Shown: piece by piece, positions 41,583-51,986 of the stretch
How the letters are laid out: each line of letters opens with the position of its first letter
Numbering within the stretch: the first letter of the stretch is position 1
From: Shinisaurus crocodilurus
Lineage: Eukaryota > Chordata > Lepidosauria > Squamata > Shinisauridae
Direction of reading: 5' to 3'
Assembly (NCBI GenBank): GCA_021292165.1
Contig: CM037876.1
Location: forward strand, 309,640,492 to 309,704,491
Length of the DNA stretch: 64,000 bases
Notes under the pieces: generated by a model
Told to the model about the DNA's origin: nothing
The model's input: only the letters and a program-made list of their open reading frames with translations
The model's database searches: none
Program-made: the position numbers and the translations under genes

Positions 41583-41650
41583 GTGAACTGCCCAGAGAGC
41601 TTTGGCTATTGGGCGGTATAGAAATGTAATTAATTAATTAATTAATTAAT
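41583..41650 (+). repeat. L2-type 3' tail
   Basis: TGAACTGCCCAGAGAGCTTT, TATTGGGCGGTATAGAAATG, then (TAAT)n. Confidence 0.8.
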
Positions 41651-42474
41651 ATTCCTCAGGACTCTTCATAGGTTCATGGCAGAAAAAAAATGCAGCTACT
41701 TTTGCATCCTGCCTGATAAAGACTCCTATGAAACTGGAAAGCTTGCACATTCCTCCCTAAACCACACCTGGTCCAATAAAAGCTATCGGCTTTCCCATTT
41801 CTCATGGCTCCTCTTTTCACGGTCATTTTACAACTCTCCTGAAGGCCTTGATATCTTAATTTACTGCATTTTTTTTTAACTGCCTTCCAGACTCTGAGCA
41901 GGTTCACTGGCTCAAGGAAATGAATGCGCTCAGCCAAAATAAACCACCACAAGAACGTTTTATGAAAAACCGTTAATACTGCTTTTCAACATGCCGCGGC
42001 CTTTGGCAAGTTGGATGTCACCAGTGCCGCACTCAGCCCAGGCCAGGCAACTCCACTGGACTCCTTAAGGTTGAGTCACTACAAGCAAGCCCGCCGCAAA
42101 CAAGCCTCCGGCCTTCTTCTCACCTCATCGGGACAGAACCAGAGGAAACACGAAAGAACGCAAGCAGCAGAGGATGAACGGCAAAGTGAACTGGGATTAA
42201 TTTTGCTAAAAAAACAATATTGTTCTTTGCAGTCAGTGATACCCACCGAGCAATTACAGAACCACCAAAGAAAGAGCTTTCTCCAAGTTATGGTTTGTGT
42301 CTCCAGGGTCTCTCCTAAGTCAACACAAGGCAGTTGCCTTTCTTCCTACACAGTTTGGAAACAGACCGCCTGGGATCCCCAGCCACATCAAGCCATCAAA
42401 CAGAACTGATACCTCAGTGCCAGGTCCAGGTTTCGGAGGGCCCTGGGGCAAGGCACCCTCAATGGGCCCCTCAC
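41651..42474. other. No gene seen
   Basis: Single-copy sequence; the 132-codon open frame at 42011-42409 has no recognisable domain. Confidence 0.3.
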
Positions 42475-42675
42475 TCAGTTGAGTCTACCTTCTCACCACC
42501 ATTGTCACCAGCACCTCCTGCTCCTGCTCCTGCTCTTTTTTCAACATGACAGGCAGCGAGCCAGTGAGCAAGCAGGCCGTGGCATCTCCTGCTCCTCCTT
42601 CTCACCACCACCGTTGTTTGGGCCTGAGCGAGAGGCAGGTGAAGAGGCAGGTTGCCATGGTGAAGGAGGAGGAGC
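42475..42675 (-). repeat. Unclassified repeat D, copy 2
   Basis: GAGTCTACCTTCTCACCACC, GCAGGCCGTGGCATCTCC and GAGGCAGGTGAAGAGGCAGG mirror copy 1. Confidence 0.6.
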
Positions 42676-42791
42676 AACTCTGGGGATGGCGCTCTGGTCA
42701 GTGGGGATGCCATTTTACTTTCCCATAATGCCACAGAGTGATGCCACATCTTTGTGGGCATTGCCGGCTCTTGGGCAAGGTCCTTCAGCGG

Positions 42792-43018
42792 GCCCAGTGT
42801 GGCGTAGCGGTGAGAGTGTTGGGCTGGGACTCGGGAGATCCAGGTTCTAGTCCCCGCTCAACCATGAAACTCACTGGGTGACTTTGGGACAGTCACTGAC
42901 CCTCAGCCTAACCTACCTCACAGGGTTGTTGTGAGGATAAGACGGAGAGGAGGAGGGGGATTATGTAAGCCGCCTTGCAGGAAAAAAGGCGGGATATAAA
43001 TATAATAAATAAATAAAA
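42792..43018 (+). repeat. CORE/MIR-type tRNA SINE, copy between two repeat-D copies
   Basis: Full head GCCCAGTGTGGCGTAGCGGT, box B GGTTCTAGTCCCC, CACAGGGTTGTTGTGAGGAT, tail ATATAAATATAATAAAT. Confidence 0.9.
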
Positions 43019-43215
43019 TGAAATCTTTTCACCACCATTGCCACCAGCTGCTCTCGCTCCCCATCTTCTTTCTCACAGGCTTCTATGGCTCCCACTTGCT
43101 TGACAGGCCGCGAGCAAGCAGGCCGTGGCATCTCCTGCTCCTCCTTCTCACCACCGCCGTTGTCTGGGGCGGAGCGAGAGGCAGGTGAAGAAGCAGGTTG
43201 CCATGGCAAAGAGGG
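43019..43215 (-). repeat. Unclassified repeat D, copy 3
   Basis: Same blocks as copy 2 (GCAGGCCGTGGCATCTCC, GAGAGGCAGGTGAAGAAGC), so copies 2 and 3 flank the SINE and may be a tandem pair. Confidence 0.6.
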
Positions 43216-44084
43216 GAGCAATGCTTCAGTAATGATGTAGGAAACAGATGGGGGGGCTTAATAGAATCCACAAGACCCACTCCCTGCCTGCCCCCCCCAT
43301 TTTAGGCAAATTATGCACACATGCATCCTTCTAAAAGCAGTCACCAAGGTGCAGAAGTGGTGCCATGTTACATTTTGATGTGGAGCTGCTCATCACTGCA
43401 GCCCCCGTGGCCCCGGTCCCGAGGAGAGTCCAACAGTGCAGACAGCTGAATGTGGATCCAGAACTCTGCGTTTGTAGTATATGTGGCTTTTTCAAGACTT
43501 TTTTTTTGGGGGGGGGGGACCTAATAGGTCTTACTTACCCATTCGAGACCAGGCCACCCCAAAATACTTTGCCCTTGTTACAGGAATAGCTCGCCACAAT
43601 ACGTTGTTTGGGGGGAAATCCATCCGCCCCCACCCAGCTACTGTGAGGATTGCAGCTAAGCTCAGAGGGAACCGGGAAGCCTGAGGGGGTGGCAGATGAC
43701 GTCAGAGTCCCTGCTAATAAAAAATAAATAAATCCTGGGGCTTTGACCCTGCAAGCTCTGGCTCCGCCACACCACTGCCATGATGGCCGTCACAAAAAGC
43801 CCCTAACCTCTATCCCCTCGTGTCAGTCAGGCACTGATTTTGTTCCGAACTCCTCTTAGGATGCGAGGACGCCGTAACCCCAGCCTCTTCTTGAACCCTC
43901 CATCTTTCTCCCACAGCAGCCCCATAAGCCATTTTGCCTCGGGAAAGTTCCTAGGAGCAACGCCTGTGATCTTCTTCCCCTTCTGGCCTCAGACGTCAGA
44001 CATATCTGCCATCCGTAACCTAGTTTAAAGAGGAATCTCAGGAGCCGGCGGGACTCAAACTGGTAGTCTTTGGATCTGTGTGTG
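43216..44084. other. No gene seen
   Basis: Contains a poly-T/poly-G run at 43499-43518. Nothing else recognised. Confidence 0.3.
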
Positions 44085-44870
44085 GCGGCCCTGCCTGGTG
44101 GTGCAGCCTCTACGTAAGCCGTTCAGTATCCGCAGGCCCTGGACTGACTACGCCCACCCAGGCAGGCCACTGGATCACCCTGGACAGGAAGGAGTAGAAG
44201 AGGGCTTCCTGTTCCAGCCGAGCCTTGTTTGAGCAGCAAGGTCTTCCTGAGCTTGGGGATCATAGAATCATAGAATCATAGAAAAGTAGAGTTGGAAGGG
44301 GCCTACAAGGCCATCGAGTCCAACCCCCTGCTCAATGCAGGAATCCAGGTCAAAGCATCCCTGACAGATGTCTGTCCAGCTGCACCTTGAATGCCTCCAG
44401 AGTGGGAGAGCCCACCACCTCCCTAGGTAGTTGATTCCATTGTCTTATTGCTCTGACAGTCAGGAAATTTTTCCTGATGTTTAGGTGGAATCTGGGTTCC
44501 TGTAACTTGAGCCCATTATTCCGTGTCCTGCAAACTGGGATGATCGAGAAGAGATCTTTGCCCTCCTCTGTGTGACATCCCTTCAAATACTGGAAGAGTG
44601 CGATCATATCTCCCCTCATTCTCCTCTTCTGAAGGCTAAACATGCCCAGTTCTTTCAGTCTCTCCTCATAGGGCCTTCCTGTGTGGTTGTCCTTTGGCCC
44701 CGACTTCTGGCTCACTCTTTCAGTCCTGCCTCCTGACTTTGCTTGGTTCTTCTTGGCTTGCTCTCCACTCCTGATTCCTGGCTTCACACCCTTCATGACA
44801 CCTGGCTCCTATTTCCTAGCTCACCTTGGACTGCAGCCTATATCTCAGCCCTGACAGGGTGCAGGCTTCC
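44085..44870 (-). repeat. LTR-like interspersed repeat, copy 2, split by a CR1
   Basis: 44085-44262 and 44681-44870 are the inverted counterparts of 10090-10310 and 9951-10090 (CTTCCTGTTCCAGC, AGCAAGGTCTTCCTGAGC; then GTTGTCCTTTGGCC, CAGTCCTGCCTCCTGAC, TCAGCCCTGACAGGG). The CR1 sits between. Confidence 0.5.
44263..44680 (-). repeat. CR1 3' end inserted in the LTR-like repeat
   Basis: ATCATAGAATCATAGAA 3' repeats at 44263, then the same C-terminal frame as other copies, read 44796 down to 44350; truncated at CTCATAGGGCC (about 44677). Confidence 0.92.
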
Positions 44871-44904
44871 CCCCTTCTCCTCTCTTTCTCTTTCTCCCCC
44901 CTTC

Positions 44905-44985
44905 TCCTCATCGCCCAGAGTGCGATGAGGAGTACTGGCTAGATGGGCGATTTTAAAATACAATAAATAAATAAATAAATAAAAT
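44905..44985 (+). repeat. L2-type 3' tail
   Basis: CATCGCCCAGAGTGCGATGA, GGCTAGATGGGCGATTTT and (AAAT)n. Confidence 0.7.
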
Positions 44986-45127
44986 TTTCCTCCTTCACTC
45001 CCTCCACTCCCCTCCCAAAAATCTCAGGCCTTCCTATTCCACTCCATCCTCCCAGAAACACAGCCAGAAGAGAGGTGCCGCTACCCATCCTCCTAGACCA
45101 GCCTCCTCCTCCGCCCAACCTCCAGAG

Positions 45128-45262
45128 CAATGTTCTCCAACCTTGGGTCCCCAGATGTTTTTGGCCTACAACTCCCAGCATGCCCCAGCCAGCGTAGCTG
45201 GCTGGGGCATGCTGGGAGTTGTAGGCCAAAAACATCTGGGGACCCAAGGTTGGAGAGCACTG
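45128..45262. mobile_element. Palindromic hAT-type MITE, copy 6 (135 bp)
   Basis: TSD CTCCAGAG at 45120-45127 and 45263-45270. Left end CAATG instead of CAGTG. Confidence 0.95.
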
Positions 45263-45270
45263 CTCCAGAG

Positions 45271-45375
45271 GTTTTGGACTACAAGTTCCTGCATTCCTGA
45301 CCATTGGCAGGCTGGCTAGGGCTGATGGGAGTTGAAGTCTGGAAGGCACCAGGGATGTGGAAGGCTGACCTAGTC
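45271..45375. repeat. Older hAT-MITE remnant
   Basis: GGACTACAAGTTCCTGCATT, GGCTAGGGCTGATGGGAG and GAAGGCACCAGGGATGTGG are the decayed halves of the common CTCCAGATGTTTTGGAC type MITE. Confidence 0.5.
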
Positions 45376-46458
45376 CAAATAAGGAGGAAGAGGCTGCGAA
45401 GAATCCCCTGCTGGAGGGAAAGGAGATATGCGAGCAGAACACTCCTTTGGATGACAAACCACCCCTGATTGGGGCAGCAGTAAAGAGCCACTTCATTGGG
45501 CAACTGCAGCCCCCTCTCCCCAGCCCGCCCGCCCGCCCCCCGGCATGTTCTCCTTCTCCTGCTCACCCTCAAAACTGGCGAGGAGCTGCAGCTCCGCTGA
45601 ATAGCCCCAAATTCATGTCTATTTGTGCCCCAGGAAGCAAAAGGTCTCATCATAGCTGGGTACGGTTTCTCACACATATCTGAGAATTCATACACATCTG
45701 GCATCATCGTCCAGGACCGCCTCCCCCTTATATGAGAAGCCAGGAGCCACCTGGCAAATGGTGGCGTCGCACTTGCTCTCCAAACCAGAATCGGAAACCT
45801 GCTTCGAGCAATCGTTTCCCAGCCAGGTTTGGAGGGCAAGTGCGAAGTATAGTTTGGCCCAAACCAGGATGTCAACTCGATCTTCAAAGCAAGTAAGCAG
45901 CTGAATTCCATCGTTCCTGATGTTTGTGGGGAAGGTATATAAAATTTAAAAAAAACGGTGGACAAGAGCGCTCCAGAGGGATTGCCTTTGAAATGGAAAA
46001 TCGAGTGGCATGGGAGACAATTACAGCTTTCTTGACGTATCTACTCACTCCCCCCCCACCTCACTTTTAAACCTAGAGGGAAAAATTAATGGTTTCATGA
46101 GAGCAGGAAGGAAATGACACCTTCTGTGGTTGCACAACATCAAAGGCTCGTAAAAAGAACTGAACAAACACAAATTGTCAGTCTGCTGCTTTCTAAGGAC
46201 ATGAAAGTGTCTGCGGGCTGATTCACACAACCATCAGTCCAGCACAAGGTGATTCTTGAGCAGTCAACTCGGGGCAGATATCTGAAGAGCCAGCATCAGG
46301 GGTGGGCATTGTTGGGCACTTGCCAAGGCCCACAACCCTCTGAGGGGCCCACTGCCAAGGCCCAGAGCCTACTGGCCCTGCTGCAGCTGCTGAATGCTCT
46401 CACTTCATGTTTCCTGTCCTCTCTGAGCATGCAAGTAGTGGCAAAGGTGAGGAGATTT
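45376..46458. other. No gene assigned
   Basis: A 228-codon minus-strand frame (45279-45965) overlaps the MITE and shows no domain. Single-copy otherwise. Confidence 0.3.
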
Positions 46459-46570
46459 TCATAGATTTCATAGATCATAGAGTTGGAAGGAGCCTACAAG
46501 GCTATCGAGTCCAACCCCCCCTGCTCAATGCAGGAAACTAGAGGAGGGGTCTCCCATCCAAGTAACAACC
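46459..46570 (-). repeat. 5S SINE, 5'-truncated copy
   Basis: Tail complete (TTTCATAGATTTCATAGATC in this orientation) but the head ends at GGTTGTTACTTGGATGGG, so only box C remains. Confidence 0.88.
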
Positions 46571-46975
46571 ACCCAGTAGCTTCATTTGCCTGGCACAAAG
46601 TTCCCACCGATCTATCTGCCAGGGAGGAACAACCCAGGAATTTTGAGGGAAGCAAATGTGGTCTTGAAGAGAATTCTGACATTTCTTGAGGGCCGGGTGG
46701 AAGGCAATCCACACAATCCTTCCCAAGACCCACCGAAAGCATGAATGTAGTCTGGCAGAGCTGAGGGGGTCTCGTCTGCCTCTCATCAGCCCTGGAGGTC
46801 TACTTGGGAGTCCATGGCTGGTGAAGAAACTCTCTGCACAGTGGGTAAAGCTGATAACATCCAGGGCTAAAGCTCTGCCTAAATTAAAACATCAACGTTC
46901 CTGCTCAAGGTGAGAAACGCCAGAGTAGTTCCAAGCAAAGAAAGAAAGAAAGTCAATAAAGTTGGGTTATATTAT
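46571..46975. other. Unassigned
   Basis: No gene or repeat recognised. Confidence 0.3.
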
Positions 46976-47103
46976 ACAACCTGGGTTCCCTCCAGATGTT
47001 TTGTATCACAACTCCCATCATCCCCGATCATTGGTCCTGCTGACTGGGGCTTATGGGAATTGTAATCCAAAACATCTGGAGGACCTCAGCTTGCCTACCT
47101 CTG
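46976..47103. repeat. hAT-type MITE (CCTCCAGATGTTTTG type), decayed
   Basis: CCTCCAGATGTTTTGTATCA and AATCCAAAACATCTGGAGG are inverted arms around GACTGGGGCTTATGGGA. Confidence 0.7.
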
Positions 47104-47335
47104 CAATAATGAAACTGGCAAGGCGGGGCAGATAGAGGCAGAATTGGAGGTTGTCTTGGCCAATACATTTGTTGTCCGAAACCACCATTTTCTGGAGTTG
47201 ATGACAATGTGGGAGGATCTGTTGGAGTCAAGAGCCTTAACTCCTCCGGCCTATCAGGGGCTGTCGGGGATAGAACTGGGAGCCTCCAGCTCTAGGCACA
47301 GCTGTCCAGAGGTGATGAGCCAGTAGGGCTACAGG

Positions 47336-47500
47336 CAGGGCCGGTGCTACCATTAGGCCAACTAGGCAGCCGCCTAGGGCGCAGGGCTAAAGGGGGTGCT
47401 AGAAACGCCTTGGGAAAAAAATACAACGCTCTCAAGTGGGAAGGGGGGCACTAAATATCTGATCTTGCCTAGGGCACCAAACTGCCTTGCACCGGTCCTG
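47336..47500 (+). mobile_element. hAT-type MITE with CAGGGCCGGTGC ends, copy 2 (165 bp)
   Basis: TSD GCTACAGG at 47328-47335 and 47501-47508. Same length as the copy at 7368. Confidence 0.95.
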
Positions 47501-47522
47501 GCTACAGGGTGGAGCAACTCCC

Positions 47523-47612
47523 TCTGCCAGTCTTCCCCAACTATTGGCCATGCTGGCTAGGAATGATGGGAGTTGTGGTCCAACACATCTGGAGGGGGCC
47601 ACCAGGTTGGGG
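47523..47612. repeat. Half hAT-type MITE
   Basis: GGCCATGCTGGCTAGGAATG, GGGAGTTGTGGTCCAACAC, TCTGGAGGGGGCCACC: right arm only. Confidence 0.55.
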
Positions 47613-47691
47613 CCCTGTGTGGTCAAGGCTTCCTGGATACTGAAGTGACTCCACACCCTCACCCAACAGGCTCTTGGCTTTGCTCAAAGGT

Positions 47692-48236
47692 AGGGTGGCC
47701 ACTCATGCATTCCCCAGAAAATGAACTGCATCACCAAAGAGGACAAAAGACTATGCCAATCTGCATGACATTGGCATATGCCAACTTATATATGAATAGG
47801 TGCAAATTTGGAACTAATAACTATCAGTTTAAATAGAAATACAAGACATCTTACCATAGTGGAGAAGGCTAACCAGGCGAGCTGTGCACCTGCTGCCCAG
47901 CCTTCTGTCCAGATGCTTACGTGTGGATGGGCAACTTCGAGGCCCCCGTTGCTCCCTGTCCTTTTGGTTCTTTGACCTTAAACTAGACTTGGACTGGGCA
48001 GCCCATGAAACAGAGGACTGCTGTCTGCCAGCCAGTGCTTTTTTTCTGGAGAAAAAGGTACCGGAACTCTTGGATTACATTCCTCGGGAGTAGATGGCGA
48101 TTAAATTGTAATGCAATTAATAGAAGAAAAGGTGCTGGAACTCAGTTCCGGCGAGTTCCACCAGAAAAAAAGCCCTGCTGCCAGCTCACCAAACTACAGG
48201 ATGGTCCTGTGTAAAGCAGGACACTTGGGCCACCCC
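47692..48236 (-). repeat. GGGTGGCC-family repeat, copy 5, split by a hAT MITE
   Basis: AGGGTGGCCACTCATGC to CACTTGGGCCACCCC, with ATGCAGATTGGCATAG-type tail words, ATAGAAATACAAGACATC and AAACTAGACTTGGACTGGGC on the minus strand order. Confidence 0.85.
48033..48177. mobile_element. hAT-type MITE with CAGTGCTTTTTTTCTGG ends (145 bp)
   Basis: Ends CAGTGCTTTTTTTCTGGAG and CCAGAAAAAAAGCCCTG. TSD CTGCCAGC at 48025-48032 and 48178-48185. Different family from the CCAACCTTGGG palindromes. Confidence 0.93.
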
Positions 48237-48564
48237 GTCAACAGGAAGGGCAATAAAAAAATTTCCTGCTCAGTCTGGCCCTCCAGCTCTCTGCAAGTCA
48301 TCGGTTTAGACGTCTGGCCAGAGCAATCTGTCCCGTGGTTTTGTTTTGATTCTTAGCCTGACCTCTCGGCTCTGAGCCTCAGCTTGACTCTTGGACGTCA
48401 GCTGCTGGTCCTGGCTCCTCCCATTCAATGGCTCCTCCTATATAAGCCCCTCCCCCTTGCCTTTCTCTGTGTGTCTTTTTCCTTCAGCCTGGCTTTTGAA
48501 GAGATGTGCTGGGGCCAGGTGGCCTTCTTGGGGGAAAGGAAGATGGTGGCAGCGGTGGCGGCCG
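48237..48564. other. Possible LTR-like segment with a TATA box
   Basis: 48345-48500 has GCCTGACCTCTCGGCTCTG, a TATA box CTATATAAGCC (48438-48448) and CCCTCCCCCTTG downstream. This resembles an LTR U3/R region but no ends or primer site were found. Weak call. Confidence 0.3.
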
Positions 48565-48574
48565 GAGCTATGCT

Positions 48575-48885
48575 AGGGTGGCCGCTTACGAATTGCCAGA
48601 ACAGAGGACAAAAGCGGGTTGCAATCTGCATAAAGCTTGCATATGCTAATCCATATGTGTCGATGCACATTTTAAAATACTGCTTATAATTTAAATAGAA
48701 ATGCACTATATCCCACCATGATAGTGCAGACGTCCGTGACCAGGGGGCCCTGTGTGCCTTTCCTCTTCAGACCGTTGCTCCGGTGCTGATGGCTCTTGTG
48801 GTCCTTTATCTTCGAACCAGGACTGGACAGGAGAGCCCTTCCAATAGAGGACTGCCCTCCGTAGAAGAGGACACATGGCCACCCT
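48575..48885 (-). mobile_element. GGGTGGCC-family repeat, copy with clear 10-bp TSD (311 bp)
   Basis: Ends AGGGTGGCC and GGCCACCCT are perfect inverses. A direct repeat GAGCTATGCT flanks it at 48565-48574 and 48886-48895. A 9-10 bp TSD is what Mutator-like (MULE) elements make; the short inverted ends are unusual for that group, so the placement is tentative. Confidence 0.88.
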
Positions 48886-49145
48886 GAGCTATGCTGCTTT
48901 GAGTGCCCACTGCCCACCTCCACCTCCTGCCTTCAGGCATGGTGCTTTCCCTCAAGATGCCTTAATTCCCAGCCAGAGCCTTGGACCTGGGCTGAGGAGA
49001 CCTGTGTGCGAGTCCCCAGTCGAGCACGGAGCTCTCATCCGCATGGCCGCCATGGGCAAACCAAACATAACAAGGAAAGCAAGTGAGAGTTTACCCCGTG
49101 TACGCCACACTGAGTTCCTTGGACTCAACTCAAGCCCCTTCAGTT

Positions 49146-49593
49146 CAGGGGCGCAGAACCTCTGGCACCCCAATCCAGCCCAAACCACAGGGGGGGCCCC
49201 CTCGCTTATCGCCCATCTGAGATCAGAGATAGATAAGCGGCAGGGTGTGAGAGAGGCAGCAGGACTCGCCCCCGCGCAGGCAGGGGGAGAGAGAGCCAGC
49301 GCTCTTCCCCACGTGGGGGGCGAGTCCCAGGCCTCCCCGCCCTGCTGCCGCCTCTGAGATCGAGAGGCGGCGTGACGACTTCCCCACGTGGGCGTGAGTC
49401 TCCATCTCCAGGCTGCCCCACGTGCAATGTTGTGCCTCCTTCCAGTGCAAAGAAAAGAGGGGGGGAAAGAGGAAGAAAGGGGGGGTGATGTCGGGGGGGG
49501 GGTTCCACACCCCCTCATGTCATCTGGCCCATGGAGTGCGGGGTGGGGTACAATCCATCCCCCCACCCACCCCAGAACAGTTCTGCAGCCCTG
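49146..49593. mobile_element. GC-rich hAT-like MITE with three CCCCACGTG motifs
   Basis: Ends CAGGGGCGCAGAACC and GTTCTGCAGCCCTG; flanks CTTCAGTT/CTTTAGGT agree at 6 of 8. CCCCACGTG occurs near 49308, 49382 and 49417. No coding capacity. Confidence 0.55.
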
Positions 49594-49690
49594 CTTTAGG
49601 TAGCTTAAACCTCATTTTGCTCTTTCAGTTATTGTGTCATTTTATTGTTGTTTTCTGCTGATTGCATTTTATGATTTTGATCTAAGGACT

Positions 49691-49712
49691 GCAACACACA
49701 CACACACACACC
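49691..49712. repeat. (CA)n microsatellite
   Basis: About ten CA units. Confidence 0.9.
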
Positions 49713-49779
49713 TCAGACCAGTTCCCAGTACAGAAACCAAATCCTCTCTCCCTCCCCACCACACGCCGCCCTCTTTGGT

Positions 49780-50060
49780 TTAAATTGTGCACAACAAATC
49801 TGGATGATAAATATTCCTATTACATTTCTTTCAAGTGACACTTCGCAAAAAAAAATTGCTGAAACGTCTGGTCATGCAACATCTCTGCTCCTAATTTCTT
49901 CCTTAAACGTTATTTGATTTTTATTAATGTGTCACAGTTGTTAAACTTTGCAATGAGCCTTTTCCCACGGAAGCAAACAAAAGCGTGCGGTATTTGAAAA
50001 ATGAACACTCCATTTACATCAGTAAACCAGAAAGGAAATTGTAAGTAAACATTTAATGGA
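49780..50060. promoter_or_regulatory. Candidate conserved non-coding element
   Basis: A/T-rich but complex sequence with GGATGATAAATATTCC, TTCTTTCAAGTGACA, TTATTAATGTGTCAC and AAGTAAACATTTAATGG; no repeat signature. Suggestive only. Confidence 0.3.
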
Positions 50061-50106
50061 GCCAATGTAGAGTTCATTCCACACACTTGGGGGGGGGAGG
50101 CAATTT

Positions 50107-50960
50107 GGGAGACCGTGTCATCTCCTTCATCTCAGAGGCATGGAAGCGGGCGGGAGATATTCGGGACAGACAAAAGGAAGTATTTCTTCACACAGCACAT
50201 AGTTAAACTATGGAATTCGCTACCACAAGATGTGGCGATGGTTGCTAACTTGGACGGTGTTAAAGGGGGCTTAGAGAAACTTAAGAGGATAAGGCTAGCA
50301 GTGGCTACTAGTAATGATGGCTATATCATATTTATTTATTTATTTATTTATTATATTTATCAATCGCCCATCTGGCCGGTCACCCGGCCACCCTGGGCGA
50401 TGTACAATTAAAATACAGTAAAACACAATAAAATATAATAATTAAAACAATATAAAAAATTCTCATTAAAAACCTAACCCACCCCATATTCCCGCCTGAA
50501 CAGCCATGTTTTTAATGCACGGCGGAAGCTCATCACGGAGGGGGCATGGCGAAGGTCACTAGGGAGGGAGTTCCATAATGTGGGGGCCGCCACAGAGAAG
50601 GCCCTCTTCCTAGTCCCCACCAGCCTGGCTGCTCTGGCTGATGGAATAAGGAGAAGGGCCGTCCGTGGCAGACCTTGTTGAGCGGCCTACTTGATGTTGC
50701 TGGAGGCGCTCCTTGAGATAAGCTGGGCCGGAGCTGTGTAGGGTTTTAAAGGTCAAAACCAACACCTTGAATATCTGCAGTATCAGAGGCAATATGCCTA
50801 TGTACACCAGCTGCTGGGGAACATGGGCGGGAGGATGCTGTTGCACTCATGTTCTACCTGTGGGTTTCCCGTGGGCAGCTGGCTGGCCACTGTGTGAACA
50901 GAATGCTGAACCTAGATAGATCCTTGGTCTGATCCAGCAGGGCTCTTCTTATGTTCTTAT
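50107..50960 (+). repeat. CR1 3' region (second subfamily), split by an L2
   Basis: 50107-50330 reads GTDKRKYFFTQHIVKLWNSL and KGGLEKLKRI; it resumes at 50766 (CAGTATCAGAGGCAATATGC) and ends GGTCTGATCCAGCAGG and ATGTTCTTAT. Confidence 0.88.
50330..50765 (-). repeat. L2-type LINE 3' end inserted in the CR1
   Basis: Minus-strand: VLTFKTLHSSGPAYLKERLQ then GGCGGGAATATGGGG and the ATAAATAAATAAATATGA tail at 50330-50360. Confidence 0.9.
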
Positions 50961-51093
50961 AATCAAGGGTGCTTCAACTGTCGTGGGCAACGCCACAATA
51001 TGGCTGCCATGGGAGGCATGGCAGAGGACAAGTAACCTGACCCAAAGGCTGAGTACAAGGCAGGGGTGGGCTCCGGGCTCCGGGCTCCAACAC

Positions 51094-51109
51094 ACTAAAC
51101 AACTCCTTG
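51094..51109. repeat. Left 16-bp target-site duplication of an L1
   Basis: ACTAAACAACTCCTTG, repeated exactly at 51721-51736. Confidence 0.97.
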
Positions 51110-51720
51110 TCAAAGGGACATATGCTCATATGTGGTGGAGTTGCAAAAATGTATTGGTGTTTTGGCGAGAGGTTTTTACAGAAATATCAAAAATTATTGG
51201 TATTGATTTAGAGGTCGGTCCAAAATTAGCATTGTTATCAATAACGGAGAAGCTTATTTGTGACCAAAATACGAAGGAGTTAATTGTAAACTTGTTAACT
51301 GCGGCCAGGCTAATGATAGCGAGAAACTGGAAAGTACATGTTTTCCTAATAACAGACTGGTATAAGGAAGTTTGGGACATAGCCCTAAACGATAAACTAA
51401 CTAGTAGTATCAAATGCAAAAAAGGATTGCTAAAGAAGAATAATTTTATGGAGATATGGAATCAATTACTAGATTATGTATTAATAAAGGGGAAGGGGAA
51501 CATGCCTTGTCAGGATATGTTATATTTTTGGAATTTGGACTTCATTTGATCAAGAGGATGGAAGTATATTAATTGGTCCCTTGGAGGGTGGGGGGGGGTG
51601 CACTTTGTGATTTATTGTATGTTGTTTAGGTTATATTTTTGTGATATCCTTGTATTCCGTTATATTTTTTGCTATAATTTGTTTTGAAAAGTAAATAAAA
51701 TTTTTTTTAAAAAAATAAAA
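51110..51720 (+). pseudogene. L1-type LINE, 5'-truncated, ORF2 C-terminus and 3' UTR
   Basis: The L1 part reads TYAHMWWSCKNVLVFWREVF at its start, the conserved H-x-WW-x-C segment of the L1 ORF2 C-terminal domain, and continues to a TGA at 51547-51549. About 145 residues are left of more than 1200, so it is dead on arrival. A polyadenylation signal AATAAA (51694-51699) and an A-rich tail follow. Exact 16-bp TSDs on both sides show an endonuclease-primed insertion that is young. Confidence 0.95.
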
Positions 51721-51736
51721 ACTAAACAACTCCTTG
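51721..51736. repeat. Right 16-bp target-site duplication of the L1
   Basis: Exact repeat of 51094-51109. Confidence 0.97.
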
Positions 51737-51795
51737 AACCCACGGTTTTCAGCACCAAGAGAAACCCATTTCACAACAATCCCAGCTGCTGGTGA

Positions 51796-51986
51796 GAAAA
51801 TCTGGCTGCTTTGTTTTATTGTTTTGTATTATATTGTATTTGTATTTGTATTTTAATGACATTTTTGGTTTTAAGATTGTTTTTATCCTGTTTTTTCTTG
51901 TAAATCGCCCAGGGAGCCCTTTGGGCTGATGGGCGGTAAATACAAATATTAAATAAATAAATTAATTAATTAAAAAAAAAAAAAAG
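51796..51986 (+). repeat. L2-type 3' tail
   Basis: GTAAATCGCCCAGGGAGCCC, GGGCTGATGGGCGGTAAATA, then (TAAA)n(TTAA)n and poly-A. Confidence 0.8.

Noticed and set aside
44263..44680. TSD for the CR1 (GTCTTCCTGAG against GCCTTCCTGTG)
   Set aside because: CR1 insertions usually lack clear TSDs, and this match is offset from the element ends and imperfect.
45279..45965. 228-codon minus-strand frame as a host gene
   Set aside because: It overlaps a decayed MITE and shows no domain; likely chance in a GC-rich stretch.
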